Shown piece after piece: positions 1 to 8,159 of a DNA stretch of 25,946 bases. A model generated the notes under the pieces. The model was not told the DNA's origin and did no database searches. It was given only the letters and a program-made list of their open reading frames with translations. The stretch lies in assembly GCA_021799915.1 (NCBI GenBank), contig JAJYZN010000012.1, positions 1 through 25,946 of the forward strand, in the 5' to 3' direction. Within the stretch, counting starts at the first letter, position 1. The number at the start of each line of letters is the position of its first letter. Made by a program: the position numbers and the translations under genes. The stretch is from Actinomycetes bacterium (lineage in GTDB: Bacteria; Actinomycetota; Acidimicrobiia; Acidimicrobiales; RAAP-2).

Positions 1-1169
1 CCCCTGGGGTGACCGCTACGTCCATCAACGTCGGCGCCGTCTCCACCCTCAGCGGACCGATCGCCGCCAACTTCGAGGCCATGGTGCCCGGGGTGGAGGC
101 GTACTTCGACACCGTGGACGCCGCAGGCGGGGTGAACGGCCGCAAGATCAACATGGCGTACAGCCTGAACACAGGCGGGAACCCGACGGACTTCAGCTCC
201 CTCACCCAGACCCTGATCAACCAGGACCACGCCTTCGCCGCCGTCGGCGTGGCCACGGCCTTCTTCAAGCCCACATACTACGTGGAGACCGACACGCCGA
301 CGTACGGGTTCAACGTCACGGGCACATGGACAAAGCACCCCAATCTGTTCGCCGCCGGTGGGTCGGTGATCTACTACACATCCCTTGGGACGTACTCGGC
401 CTATCTGGCCAAGCAGACCGGGGCCACCAAGGTGGGACTGCTGGCTTACGGGGTAGCCGGATCCGCACCGGCCTGCAAGGGGGCGGCGACCATCCTCCGG
501 CGCGACGGCGTGACCGTGGCCTACACAGATCTGAGCGTGCCCTTCCCCGGCACGACGTCGGCGTCGGACGTCCAGCGCATGCAGCAGGACGGCGTGAACT
601 TGATCGTGAGCTGCATGACAGTCACAGGGAACATCACCATGGCCCGGGCGGTGAAGCAGTACGGCATGAAGACCCAGCAGCTCTGGCTCAACGGCAACAC
701 ACAGTCGGTGCTCGACCAGTACTCGACACTCATGGACGGCGTCTATTTCATCGAGACACACGTCCCGTTCAACGCCCCGACGAAGTACTTCCCAGGTCTG
801 GCCCAGTACCTCACCTCCATGAACAAGTACGAGCCGAAGTACGTCCTGGACCAGACGGCCATCTTGGGCTGGCAGTCGGCGGTCCTGTTCGTCGACGCCG
901 TGAAGGCGGCCGGGAGCAACCTCACCCAGAAGGCGGTGATCGACGCGTCCAACAAGATGACCGACTTCACGGCCAACGGGCTCATCGGCCCGGTCGACTG
1001 GGAGAACGCCCACACGACGTCCACCCCGCCGTACTGCACGGTGTATATCCAGGCCGAGGGAAAGTCTTTCGTCACCCGTTTCACCACGGGGCACCAGGTG
1101 TTCGTCTGCTTCGGGGGCACACTGAAGCCGGTGACGGTGCCGGCGAAGGCGGGGGTCCCGGGAGCCTGA
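1..1169 (+). CDS. Liv-type ABC transporter substrate-binding protein (5' partial)
   Basis: Extracytoplasmic solute-binding protein of the type I periplasmic-binding fold (LivJ/LivK, amide/branched-chain amino acid group). The reading frame is open to the window edge, and the first visible residues (PGVTATSINVGAVSTLSGPI) are the usual start of the mature domain in this family, so the signal peptide and lipobox should lie upstream; the GTG at position 9 is probably an internal codon. The two-lobe pattern is visible: a first lobe with GGVNGRKI and the conserved AVGVATAFF stretch, a second lobe with DGVYFIETHVPF, and a return segment (TANGLIGPVDW) near the end. The stop is followed 59 nt later by the permease gene, and thiolase and acyl-CoA genes lie close by, so the ligand may be a carboxylic acid or amide rather than an amino acid. 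The family is clear; the ligand is not determined. Confidence 0.9.
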   Translation, partial: PGVTATSINVGAVSTLSGPIAANFEAMVPGVEAYFDTVDAAGGVNGRKINMAYSLNTGGNPTDFSSLTQTLINQDHAFAAVGVATAFFKPTYYVETDTPTYGFNVTGTWTKHPNLFAAGGSVIYYTSLGTYSAYLAKQTGATKVGLLAYGVAGSAPACKGAATILRRDGVTVAYTDLSVPFPGTTSASDVQRMQQDGVNLIVSCMTVTGNITMARAVKQYGMKTQQLWLNGNTQSVLDQYSTLMDGVYFIETHVPFNAPTKYFPGLAQYLTSMNKYEPKYVLDQTAILGWQSAVLFVDAVKAAGSNLTQKAVIDASNKMTDFTANGLIGPVDWENAHTTSTPPYCTVYIQAEGKSFVTRFTTGHQVFVCFGGTLKPVTVPAKAGVPGA

Positions 1170-1228
1170 TGGGACATTCGGGACCAGAGGGGCAGTCCAG
1201 GGCGCGCCGCGCGGCGGCGTAGGGCACC

Positions 1229-3259
1229 GTGGCGCATTTTCTGGGGTTTGCCGTCCCCGGCATCCCCTACGGCTGCACGTACGCGCTCTTCGCCGTCGGC
1301 CTGGTGCTCACCTACCAGGCCACGGGGGTGTTCAACTTCGCCTTCGCCGCCCAGGCCTACGTGTCGGCGTACTTCTTCATGTACCTGACCCAGAACGGCG
1401 ACTTGCCCACGTGGGCGGCGTTCTTGGTGTCGGTGGTGGTGATCGCCCCGCTCCTCGGCTGGCTGCTCGACTACTTCTTGTTCCGGAGGATCCCCAACAC
1501 GCAGGTGATGGCCAAGGTGGTCACTGGCATCAGTCTCTTGGTAGGGATTCCCAACCTCCTCACAGTCGCGTTCGGCAGCCAGAACCTCACCGACGCACCG
1601 AGCATCCTGTTCAGCCCGAACACCGTGTACTTCCACCTGTTCGGGCTGCAGCAGGTTCCCGTCGACGGCATCTTCTTGAGCACGGTGATCGTGACCGCGG
1701 TGGCCCTCGTGGCTCTGGTGGTGCTGGTGCGGTTCACCAGCCTGGGCCTCAAGATGCGTGCCGCCGTGGAGAGCCGCCGCCTGGTCCAGCTCGACGGGGT
1801 GAACGCCACGAGGGTCGTGGGCAGTGCGTGGATGATCGCCAGCCTCTTCGCCGGGCTGGCCGGCGTCCTGCTGGCACCGCAGTTCGCGCTGCTGCAGTCC
1901 CAGAACTACATCACCCTCATGGTGACGGCCATCGCCGCCGCCGCATGGGGGGTGCTCCGGTCGATGCCGATCGCCGCGGCGGTGGCCGTGGTCCTGGGGA
2001 TCGTCGAGCTCATCGCTCAGGGGTACCTGCCCACCGGGGGTGTCCTGTACGACTCGGTGCTGCCGGTGCTGCCCATGATCGTCCTGGTGGCCGCGCTCTT
2101 GTTCATGCCCGGCATGCGGACACTCGAGTACGCCCGTGACCCGCTGGCCTCGGTCGACCCCCCGACGCCGCCGATAGCTGCGACGCTCCGATCACCGACC
2201 ATGGACCGGATCATCAAGACCGGCTGGTGGTCGCTCCTGGCGGTGTTCATCATCTCCATGCTGACCTGGGTGCCTCGGACCTGGGAGAACGTCTTCAACC
2301 AGGGCATCGCCTTCTCGGTGATCTTCCTGTCCATTACCCTCATCACCGGGATGGGGGGCCAGCTGTCGCTGGCCCAGGCCACGCTGGCTGGCGTCGGCGC
2401 CTTCACCGCCGGCCAGCTGGCCCTCCACCTCGGGCTGAACCTACTGGTCGGGGGCATCGTCGGCGCCGTCGTGGCGGCGCTGGTGGCGGTGATCCTGGCG
2501 CTGCTCTCGCTCCGCCTGAAAGGCCTCGGTCTGGCCCTCATGACCCTGGCCGCGGCCCTGGTGTTCACCTTGGCTGTCTTCCCGCGCCCGTCGATCAGCG
2601 AGACGAGCAACGGTATCGCCCTCCAGAGCAACTGGATCGGCCTCGGGATCTTCAATCCCGACGGCCACGCGTTCTTCATCCTCGGGATGATCGTCCTCAC
2701 CGTCGTGACCCTGGGTATCGTCCAGATCCGCAAGGGCACGATCGGCAGCTACCTGGCGGCTCTCCGGGGCAGCGAGACCGCGGCCAGCGGGATCGGGATC
2801 AACCCCAGTCGCCAGCGGGTGCTCATCTTCGCCCTCTCGGGCGCCGTGGCCGGGATCGGGGGCACCTTGTACTCCATCCAGCAGACCCACGTGACACCAA
2901 ACGTCTTCGGCTATCAGTTCTCTCTGGTGTTCGTGGTGGTCGTGATCACGACCGGTGTGAGCACCGTCGAAGGGGCCATCCAGGCCGGGATCGGGCTCAC
3001 CCTCTTCGAGCAGATCGTGACCTACCTCCCCGGACGCTTCGGCGGGAACAGCCTGGTGTTCGTCTTCTTCGCTTTCGGCGCCCTCACCTACGCCTCCCAC
3101 CCCGAGGGCGTGCTGGAGTTCCAGCGGAGAAATTGGACCGGCCGGTTCGACCGTCTGTTGTTCATGAAGGACGGGGGTCCGGAGAGCCCGGTCCCGGGGG
3201 ACGGGCCCGCACCGGGGGTCGGTCCGGCGGCCGTGGCCGGGGGAGCAGCGCATGGCTGA
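1229..3259 (+). CDS. fused LivH-LivM ABC transporter permease
   Basis: Single 676-residue membrane protein combining both permease subunits of a branched-chain-type importer, which are separate genes (livH, livM) in E. coli. Residues about 1-295 are LivH-like (opening FAVPGIPYGCTYALFAVGLV, then TGVFNFAFAAQ). A hydrophilic linker (about 296-325, DPLASVDPPTPP) leads to a LivM-like half (about 330-635) with GMGGQLSLAQATLAGVGAF, GLGLALMTLAAAL and the cytoplasmic EAA-like GIGINPSRQRVLIFALSG. The last 40 residues are Pro/Gly-rich and hydrophilic. The GTG start has AGGG four bases upstream. The next gene starts inside the last codons (ATGGCTGA), so translation is probably coupled. Fused LivHM proteins are well known in actinobacteria. 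Substrate not assignable. Confidence 0.92.
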   Translation: MAHFLGFAVPGIPYGCTYALFAVGLVLTYQATGVFNFAFAAQAYVSAYFFMYLTQNGDLPTWAAFLVSVVVIAPLLGWLLDYFLFRRIPNTQVMAKVVTGISLLVGIPNLLTVAFGSQNLTDAPSILFSPNTVYFHLFGLQQVPVDGIFLSTVIVTAVALVALVVLVRFTSLGLKMRAAVESRRLVQLDGVNATRVVGSAWMIASLFAGLAGVLLAPQFALLQSQNYITLMVTAIAAAAWGVLRSMPIAAAVAVVLGIVELIAQGYLPTGGVLYDSVLPVLPMIVLVAALLFMPGMRTLEYARDPLASVDPPTPPIAATLRSPTMDRIIKTGWWSLLAVFIISMLTWVPRTWENVFNQGIAFSVIFLSITLITGMGGQLSLAQATLAGVGAFTAGQLALHLGLNLLVGGIVGAVVAALVAVILALLSLRLKGLGLALMTLAAALVFTLAVFPRPSISETSNGIALQSNWIGLGIFNPDGHAFFILGMIVLTVVTLGIVQIRKGTIGSYLAALRGSETAASGIGINPSRQRVLIFALSGAVAGIGGTLYSIQQTHVTPNVFGYQFSLVFVVVVITTGVSTVEGAIQAGIGLTLFEQIVTYLPGRFGGNSLVFVFFAFGALTYASHPEGVLEFQRRNWTGRFDRLLFMKDGGPESPVPGDGPAPGVGPAAVAGGAAHG

Positions 3260-4151
3260 CCCCAGCACCTCTTCACCGGGATTCCCCCCCGGCCCCCAGG
3301 ACCCCTCCAGTCCCCAGCGTCCTGGTAGCCCCCATCTTTTCGGCCGCCGGTACCGACCAGGAGCACCTGGTGGCCAGCTCCTCGGAGATCCCGGTCCCCT
3401 GCTCATGGTCCAGGGGGTGTCGAAGTACTTCGGTGGAGTCCAGGCCGTTCGCAACGTGACGTTCACGGTGGACCGAGGAGAGTGCGTCGGACTGGTGGGA
3501 CCCAACGGCGCCGGGAAGACCACCCTGTTCAACTGCGTCTGCGGCCAGCTCCGTCCCGAAGAGGGCCTGGTCGAGTTCGCCGGCGTCGAGCTCGGGCGGA
3601 TGCCCACCTTCCAGCGTGCCCGCCTGGGCATCGGCCGCACGTACCAGCGGGTCGAAGTGTTCCCCGACATGACGGTCCGAGAGCACCTCCTGGTCGCCGA
3701 ACGGGCCCGGCGCGGTGACGGGAGGCTGTGGCGCGATCTGTGCAACCTCAGCTCCCCGAGTCCCGAGGAGCAAGCTCACGTGGACTCGGTGCTGGAGCTC
3801 GTCGGTATCACCCACGTGGCCCGCACCCCGGTGTCGGCGTTGGGACTGGGGATGTGCCGGCTGGTGGAGCTCGGCCGGGCTCTGGTGGGCGATCCCCAGC
3901 TCTTGATGGCCGACGAGCCCTCCTCGGGCCTCGACGAACGCGAGACCCGGGACCTGGCCGGTGTGCTGCGGATGCTCCAGAGCGAACGGGGCATGGCCGT
4001 GCTGCTGGTCGAGCACGACCTGGGCATGGTGGGCGAGGTGGTGGACCGGGTCGTGGTGATGGACCTGGGCCAGGTCATCGCCGAAGGACCCTTCGACCAC
4101 GTGATGGCCGACGCCCACGTCCGGCACGCCTACCTGGGTCGGGCCGGATGA
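3252..4151 (+). CDS. livG: Liv-type ABC transporter ATPase, LivG-like
   Basis: One of the two nucleotide-binding subunits energising the fused LivHM permease. Walker A is GPNGAGKTT at about residues 83-91, Walker B LLMADEP at about 216-222 followed by the D-loop SSGLD, and the switch His lies in VLLVEHD near 255. The ABC signature region reads LGLGMCRLVELGRAL, which departs from LSGGQ; LivG proteins normally vary here (LPYGQQ-like), so it is probably functional. The first 50 residues are a Pro/Ser/Gly-rich extension before the ABC core (VQGVSKYFGG). An internal ATG at 3405 would remove it, but the ATG at 3252 has GGGGA upstream and overlaps the permease stop, so I prefer it. Its stop overlaps the start of the livF-like gene (ATGA). 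Confidence 0.92.
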   Translation: MADPSTSSPGFPPGPQDPSSPQRPGSPHLFGRRYRPGAPGGQLLGDPGPLLMVQGVSKYFGGVQAVRNVTFTVDRGECVGLVGPNGAGKTTLFNCVCGQLRPEEGLVEFAGVELGRMPTFQRARLGIGRTYQRVEVFPDMTVREHLLVAERARRGDGRLWRDLCNLSSPSPEEQAHVDSVLELVGITHVARTPVSALGLGMCRLVELGRALVGDPQLLMADEPSSGLDERETRDLAGVLRMLQSERGMAVLLVEHDLGMVGEVVDRVVVMDLGQVIAEGPFDHVMADAHVRHAYLGRAG

Positions 4152-5005
4152 GCGACATGCCCACAGGATCCGAGGCCCAACCCCACCCCGAGGCCCAGCC
4201 CGGGCCCGAGGCCGTGGCCGCTGCGGCTCCCGGCGCGTCGGGCCCGGTGCCCGGGGGCGAGCCTCCCACGGCGCCGGCGGCCCTCGACGTCGACGACGTG
4301 AGCGCCGCCTACGGCCCCTACCGCGCCCTGTTCAACGTGACCTTCCGAGTGCCGGCCGGCGCCGTCGTGGCGCTCCTGGGCTCCAACGGTGCCGGGAAGT
4401 CCACCGTGGCCCGGGTGGTGTCGGGCCTGCTGGCGAGCACTTCGGGCACGGTCAGCGTGGACGGAGTGGACGTGACCGGGTGGCCGGCACACCGGATCGC
4501 CCGAGCCGGGATGGCCCACGTCCCCGAGGGGCGTGGGATCTTCGCCAGCCTCAACGTCGAGGAGAACCTCACCGTGGCCTTCCGCCAACGTGCCGGCCGT
4601 CGCCAGGTGGGTGACGCCTTGGACCGGGCCTACCAGGCATTCCCGGTGCTCGGCGAGCGGCGCAAGCAACGCGGCGGCACCCTGTCGGGTGGCCAGCAGC
4701 GCCTGCTGTCCCTGGCCAAGGTCCTGGTGGTCCCGCCGCGTCTGCTGGTGGCCGACGAGCTGTCACTGGGCCTGGCGCCGGTGGTTGTCGACGCCGTCTA
4801 CGACGGGCTGCGGGCCATCAATGCCGGCGGGACGGCCATACTGGTCGTCGAGCAGCAGGTCGACCGGGCACTCGACCTGGCCCACGGTGCCGTGGTGCTC
4901 GAGCACGGTTCGACGGCCTTCGTCGGCCTCGCCACACAGGCCGCGGCGGCGGTGGAGAAGGTGTTGGCGGCCCGCGGTGAGCGTCGTCCGGTGGGCCCGG
5001 GCTGA
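4148..5005 (+). CDS. livF: Liv-type ABC transporter ATPase, LivF-like
   Basis: Second nucleotide-binding subunit of the importer, 285 aa. The start ATG overlaps the stop of the preceding ATPase in an ATGA junction. Residues 1-48 are a low-complexity Pro/Ala/Glu stretch, not usual for LivF (about 235 aa in E. coli), and the core begins at LDVDDVSAAYGPYRAL. Walker A GSNGAGKST is at 78-86, the signature LSGGQQRLL starts at 179, and Walker B LLVADELSLGLAP is near 198-210. The H-loop position reads VVEQQ, a Gln rather than His, as is common in LivF (VEQN). The end is 61 nt before the thiolase start. Pairing with the LivG-like protein as a heterodimer is expected from the family. Confidence 0.92.
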   Translation: MSDMPTGSEAQPHPEAQPGPEAVAAAAPGASGPVPGGEPPTAPAALDVDDVSAAYGPYRALFNVTFRVPAGAVVALLGSNGAGKSTVARVVSGLLASTSGTVSVDGVDVTGWPAHRIARAGMAHVPEGRGIFASLNVEENLTVAFRQRAGRRQVGDALDRAYQAFPVLGERRKQRGGTLSGGQQRLLSLAKVLVVPPRLLVADELSLGLAPVVVDAVYDGLRAINAGGTAILVVEQQVDRALDLAHGAVVLEHGSTAFVGLATQAAAAVEKVLAARGERRPVGPG

Positions 5006-5066
5006 CGCCGGGACCCGGTGGGCCCGAGCTCGTGACCAGCGGTTGGATCGCGGCGAAGGGAGAACC

Positions 5067-6260
5067 ATGAGCAGTGAAGTGCGGGAAGCAGTCATCGTGG
5101 ACGTGCTACGGACGACGTTCGGCAAGAGGGGTGGAGCGCTGGCCCATTGGCACCCGGTGGACCTGCTGGCCCTGGCGCTGGGAACCCTGGTCGAGCGGAC
5201 CGGGGTCGATCCGGCCCGGATCGACGACGTGATCGGCGGGTGCGTGAGCCAGGTGGGGGAGCAGAGCACCAACGTGACCCGCAACGCCTGGGTGGCAGCC
5301 GGACTCCCCCAGCACGTCCCGGCCACCACCGTCGACCGCCAGTGCGGTTCGTCCCAGCAGGCCATGCACTTCGGTGCCGCCGGCGTGGTCGCCGGGCACT
5401 ACGACCTGGTGGTGGCGTGCGGAGTGGAGGCGATGAGCCGCGTCCCCCTGGCTTCCAACGCGCGCGGCGGCACCGGACCCTTCCCACCTTCGTTCCTCGA
5501 GCACATCGACGGCCGGCTCTGGGCCCAGTTCCGCGTCGCCCAGGTCCTGGCCGACCGCTGGGACATCACTCGTGAGGACATGGACGCCTTCTCCCTCGAG
5601 AGCCACCGGCGGGCCGCCGAGGCGTGGGACTCGGGGCACTTCGCCAAGGAGGCCATCCCGGTGCCGATCAAGGGTGAGGACGGCACCCTCACCGGTGAGG
5701 TGCTCGACACCGACGAGGGGATCCGTCGGGGTGGGACGATGGAGAGCTTGGCGGCACTGGCTCCGGCCCAGAGCTGGGAGCCCGAGACCGCGCCGCACAT
5801 CACGGCCGGGAACTCGTCGCAGACCACCGACGGGGCCTCGGCCATGCTCATCGCCGAGCGCTCGGTGGCCGAACGCCTCGGGTTGCCGATCAGGGCCCGG
5901 TTCGCCCACTTCGCCGTGGGGGCCGAGGACGCCGCCATCGTGCTGTCGGCCCCGGTCCCGGTCACCCACCGGCTGCTGGAGCGCTCGGGGATGAAGATCG
6001 ACGACTTCGACGTCATGGAGTGCAACGAAGCCTTCGCGGCAATCGCCCTCATGTGGCAGCGAGCGTTCTCTGCTGATCCGGCCAAGCTCAACCCCCGCGG
6101 TGGGGCGGTGGCCATCGGGCACCCCCTCGGGGCGACCGGGGTCCGGATGGCGGCAACGGTCCTGAACCAGCTCGAGGCCACGGGCGGACGATTCGGGTTC
6201 CAGACGATGTGCGAGGGCGGTGGGCAGGCCAACGCAACGGTGATCGAGCGGCTCGGTTGA
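5067..6260 (+). CDS. thiolase (acetyl-CoA acyltransferase family)
   Basis: A 397-residue thiolase, the usual family length, catalysing CoA-dependent cleavage of 3-ketoacyl-CoA (or the reverse condensation). Catalytic residues are all visible: nucleophile Cys93 in DRQCGSS, the NEAFA motif with Asn near 320, His352 in GHPLGATG and Cys382 in CEGGGQANA. The ATG start is chosen because AAGGGAG lies five bases upstream; a longer open frame exists upstream but runs through livF in another frame. Placement directly behind the Liv importer suggests the transported compound is degraded through CoA thioesters. It resembles actinobacterial thiolases of fatty acid or steroid beta-oxidation (FadA5/FadA6 type), but chain-length preference cannot be read here. 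A GC-rich stem-loop follows the stop. Confidence 0.93.
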   Translation: MSSEVREAVIVDVLRTTFGKRGGALAHWHPVDLLALALGTLVERTGVDPARIDDVIGGCVSQVGEQSTNVTRNAWVAAGLPQHVPATTVDRQCGSSQQAMHFGAAGVVAGHYDLVVACGVEAMSRVPLASNARGGTGPFPPSFLEHIDGRLWAQFRVAQVLADRWDITREDMDAFSLESHRRAAEAWDSGHFAKEAIPVPIKGEDGTLTGEVLDTDEGIRRGGTMESLAALAPAQSWEPETAPHITAGNSSQTTDGASAMLIAERSVAERLGLPIRARFAHFAVGAEDAAIVLSAPVPVTHRLLERSGMKIDDFDVMECNEAFAAIALMWQRAFSADPAKLNPRGGAVAIGHPLGATGVRMAATVLNQLEATGGRFGFQTMCEGGGQANATVIERLG

Positions 6261-6288
6261 CCGGCCGGGTCCGGGCGGCGGGCCGGTC
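6259..6288. terminator. GC-rich stem-loop between convergent genes
   Basis: Perfect 8-bp inverted repeat, GACCGGCC at 6259-6266 and GGCCGGTC at 6281-6288, separated by 14 bases. It sits in the 33-bp gap between the thiolase stop and the convergent carbonic anhydrase stop, where a bidirectional terminator would be expected. There is no T-tract on either side, so classic intrinsic termination is unproven; tract-less hairpins are common in high-GC actinobacteria. Confidence 0.4.
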
Positions 6289-6293
6289 CGGGC

Positions 6294-6806
6294 TCAGCCC
6301 GGTGGAAGAGCGTCCACTTCGACCAGCTCACAGGTGTCCACGTCGTAGACGAACCCCCGCACGAAGTCACGGTGAAGCACGAACGGGCTCGACCGGATCC
6401 GGGCCATGGACTGGCGCACGTCGGCCACCGGGTCGGTGAACGATTCGAGGGCCCAGGCGGGGCGCTGGCCGGTCTCGGCCTCCAGGTCGGCTTTGAAGGC
6501 GTCGTCAGTGACCTTCTGCATGCCACAGTCGGTGTGATGGACCAGCACGACCTCGGTCGTGCCGAGAGCCCGCTGGGACACGACGAGCGAGCGGATCATG
6601 TCGTCGGTGACGACACCGCCGGCGTTCCGCAGCACGTGGGCGTCCCCGATGTCGAGCCCGAGAAGTCCGAACAGGTCGATCCGGCTGTCCATGCACGTGA
6701 TCACGACCAGCGCCAGGCGCGGCCGCACGTCGACGTGGTGGTCGTCACGGTGGGCGTCGGCGTAGCGCCGGGCCGCCCCGACCAGCCTCTCGACGACGTC
6801 GCTCAC
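6294..6806 (-). CDS. beta-class carbonic anhydrase, small Rv1284-like type
   Basis: Zinc enzyme interconverting CO2 and bicarbonate in the cytoplasm. From the GTG at 6806 the protein is 170 aa, close to the short M. tuberculosis Rv1284 (CanA) type, which it resembles along its length. Zn ligands are Cys38 in CMDSR, His91 and Cys94 in HHTDCGM; the Asp40-Arg42 dyad of beta-carbonic anhydrases is present, and VIRNAG/VTDDMIRSL-like segments follow. The GTG start overlaps the stop of the upstream amidohydrolase frame (GTGA), with no good ribosome site, so translation probably depends on coupling. The frame is also open upstream for hundreds of codons, which makes the exact start uncertain by sequence alone, but nothing carbonic-anhydrase-like precedes residue 1. 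All catalytic residues are kept, so it appears functional. Confidence 0.9.
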   Translation of the reverse strand: MSDVVERLVGAARRYADAHRDDHHVDVRPRLALVVITCMDSRIDLFGLLGLDIGDAHVLRNAGGVVTDDMIRSLVVSQRALGTTEVVLVHHTDCGMQKVTDDAFKADLEAETGQRPAWALESFTDPVADVRQSMARIRSSPFVLHRDFVRGFVYDVDTCELVEVDALPPG

Positions 6807-8069
6807 GGGAGGCAGACCGGTGGGAGCGGCCAACGGAACAGCCGGGAGGCATTCTGGTGGGTGAGGCGGCGGACGTCGTCGACCGGGAGGTGCCCCCATG
6901 CCCGGCGGATGACCTCTTGGGTATCGGGCCAGGTGCTGTCTCCGTGGGGGTAGTCCACCTCTACCATCACGTGGTCGGCGCCGATGGCGCCGAGGGTGTC
7001 GATGGTCGAGGGGTCGTCGATGGTGCAGAACCAGAAGTTCCGACGCAGGACGTCGGCGGGGCGGACGGCGCGGCCTGCAGGCACGCCGGCAGCGGTCGGT
7101 GTCCCGAGCCCGCGGCCATACCCCGAGCGGTCGACGATGTTCTCCAGCCGATCGAGCAGCATGGCCACCCACCCTACCCCGCCCTCGCTCATGGCGATCT
7201 TGACGGCCGGGAAGCGCACCGCCAGCCCCGACCACAGCCATTCGGCGCAGGCCGTGAGCGACATCTGACCGAACAAGGTGGCGCCGAGCTGGACGAGTGG
7301 ACCGTCGTCGGGCATGTCGGGCATGCCTGACGAGCCGACGTGGAGCGAGATCACCGTTGTGGTCTCCTCGCAGGCGGCGACGTAAGGATCCCAGTACCCC
7401 GAGAAGATGCTCGGGAGCCCGATGCGGTGGGGTCGCTCGGGCAGGGTGACCGACCGGAACCCCCGCTCGGCGTTGCGGCGGATCTCCTCCGCACCGACTT
7501 CGGGGTCGGCCAGGTAGGTGATCCCGCACGGGATGATCCGCTCGGGGTACGGCTGCCACCACGCCTCGTAGAGCCAGTCGTTGAAAGCCCGGGTCACGGC
7601 CATCCCCAGCTCGGGGTCCGAGGCCTCCGAGTACACACGCCCGCAGAACCCGGTGAGATGGGAAGTTCAAGGAGGCCCAGACGCCGTTGATGTCCATGTC
7701 CCGGACGCGGGCGTCGATGTTCCAGCACCCGGGGCGCATGTCCTCGAAGCGGGTCGGCTCCAAGGTCACGTGCTCGGGGCGCCGGCCGGCCACGGCGTTC
7801 ACCCCGACCTGGGTGAAGCGCTTCCCGTCGAACTCCCAGACCTGGTGACCGCGCCGGGTCTCGACCACTCGAGGGGCCAGGTCGGCCAGGTGGGACGGCA
7901 GGCGACCGTCGAAGAGGTCCGGGGGCTCGACCAGGGGGGCGGCCACCGAGATGACCGTGGCGTGGACCGGGCGAGGCTCGGGGTCGGGCAGGAGCAGGTC
8001 GGACCCGGCTCGGGTCCTTGGGGCGGGCACCACCCTCTGAGTATCCCCGATAGCGGCGTGCGCCCGCAC
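6803..8069 (-). pseudogene. amidohydrolase-2 family protein, frameshifted and lacking the N-terminal metal motif
   Basis: TIM-barrel amidohydrolase (PF04909 group: ACMSD-like hydrolases and decarboxylases). The N-terminal part (VEPPDLFDGRLPSHL to VWASLNFPS) and the C-terminal part (FCGRVYSEASDPELG to QNASRLFRW) lie in different frames; the shift falls at about 7650-7658, where two bases appear to be missing relative to the intact paralogue at 20764-22059. Independently, the metal-binding DDH of that paralogue is replaced by AAP (codons GCC GCC CCC at about 7940). Later His-containing segments (LHVGSS, VDYPHGDSTWP) remain. The start is unclear: GTG at 8069, 8033 or 8030 are all possible. The stop overlaps the carbonic anhydrase start. 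I read this as an inactivated gene; the frameshift alone could be a sequencing error, but that would not explain the lost ligand motif. Confidence 0.78.
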
Positions 8070-8146
8070 GCCCTGTCGCCCGTACGCCCTGAGAACAGGC
8101 AGTGGACCGTCGGACCGGGGTGGAGGTGCCGGCCCCCGGCATTCGG

Positions 8147-8152
8147 TAAGGT
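8147..8152 (+). promoter_or_regulatory. -10-like element for a leaderless transcript
   Basis: TAAGGT lies seven bases before the GTG start of the epimerase-like gene, so transcription would begin at or next to the start codon. The TANNNT pattern at this spacing is typical of actinobacterial leaderless promoters. The overlapping TAAGG could instead act as a weak ribosome site; the sequence alone does not decide. Confidence 0.4.
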
Positions 8153-8159
8153 CCGCACC

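Noticed and set aside
2441..3745. 434-codon open frame on the minus strand
   Set aside because: Antisense to the permease and LivG-like genes, Arg/Pro/His-rich, no recognisable domain.
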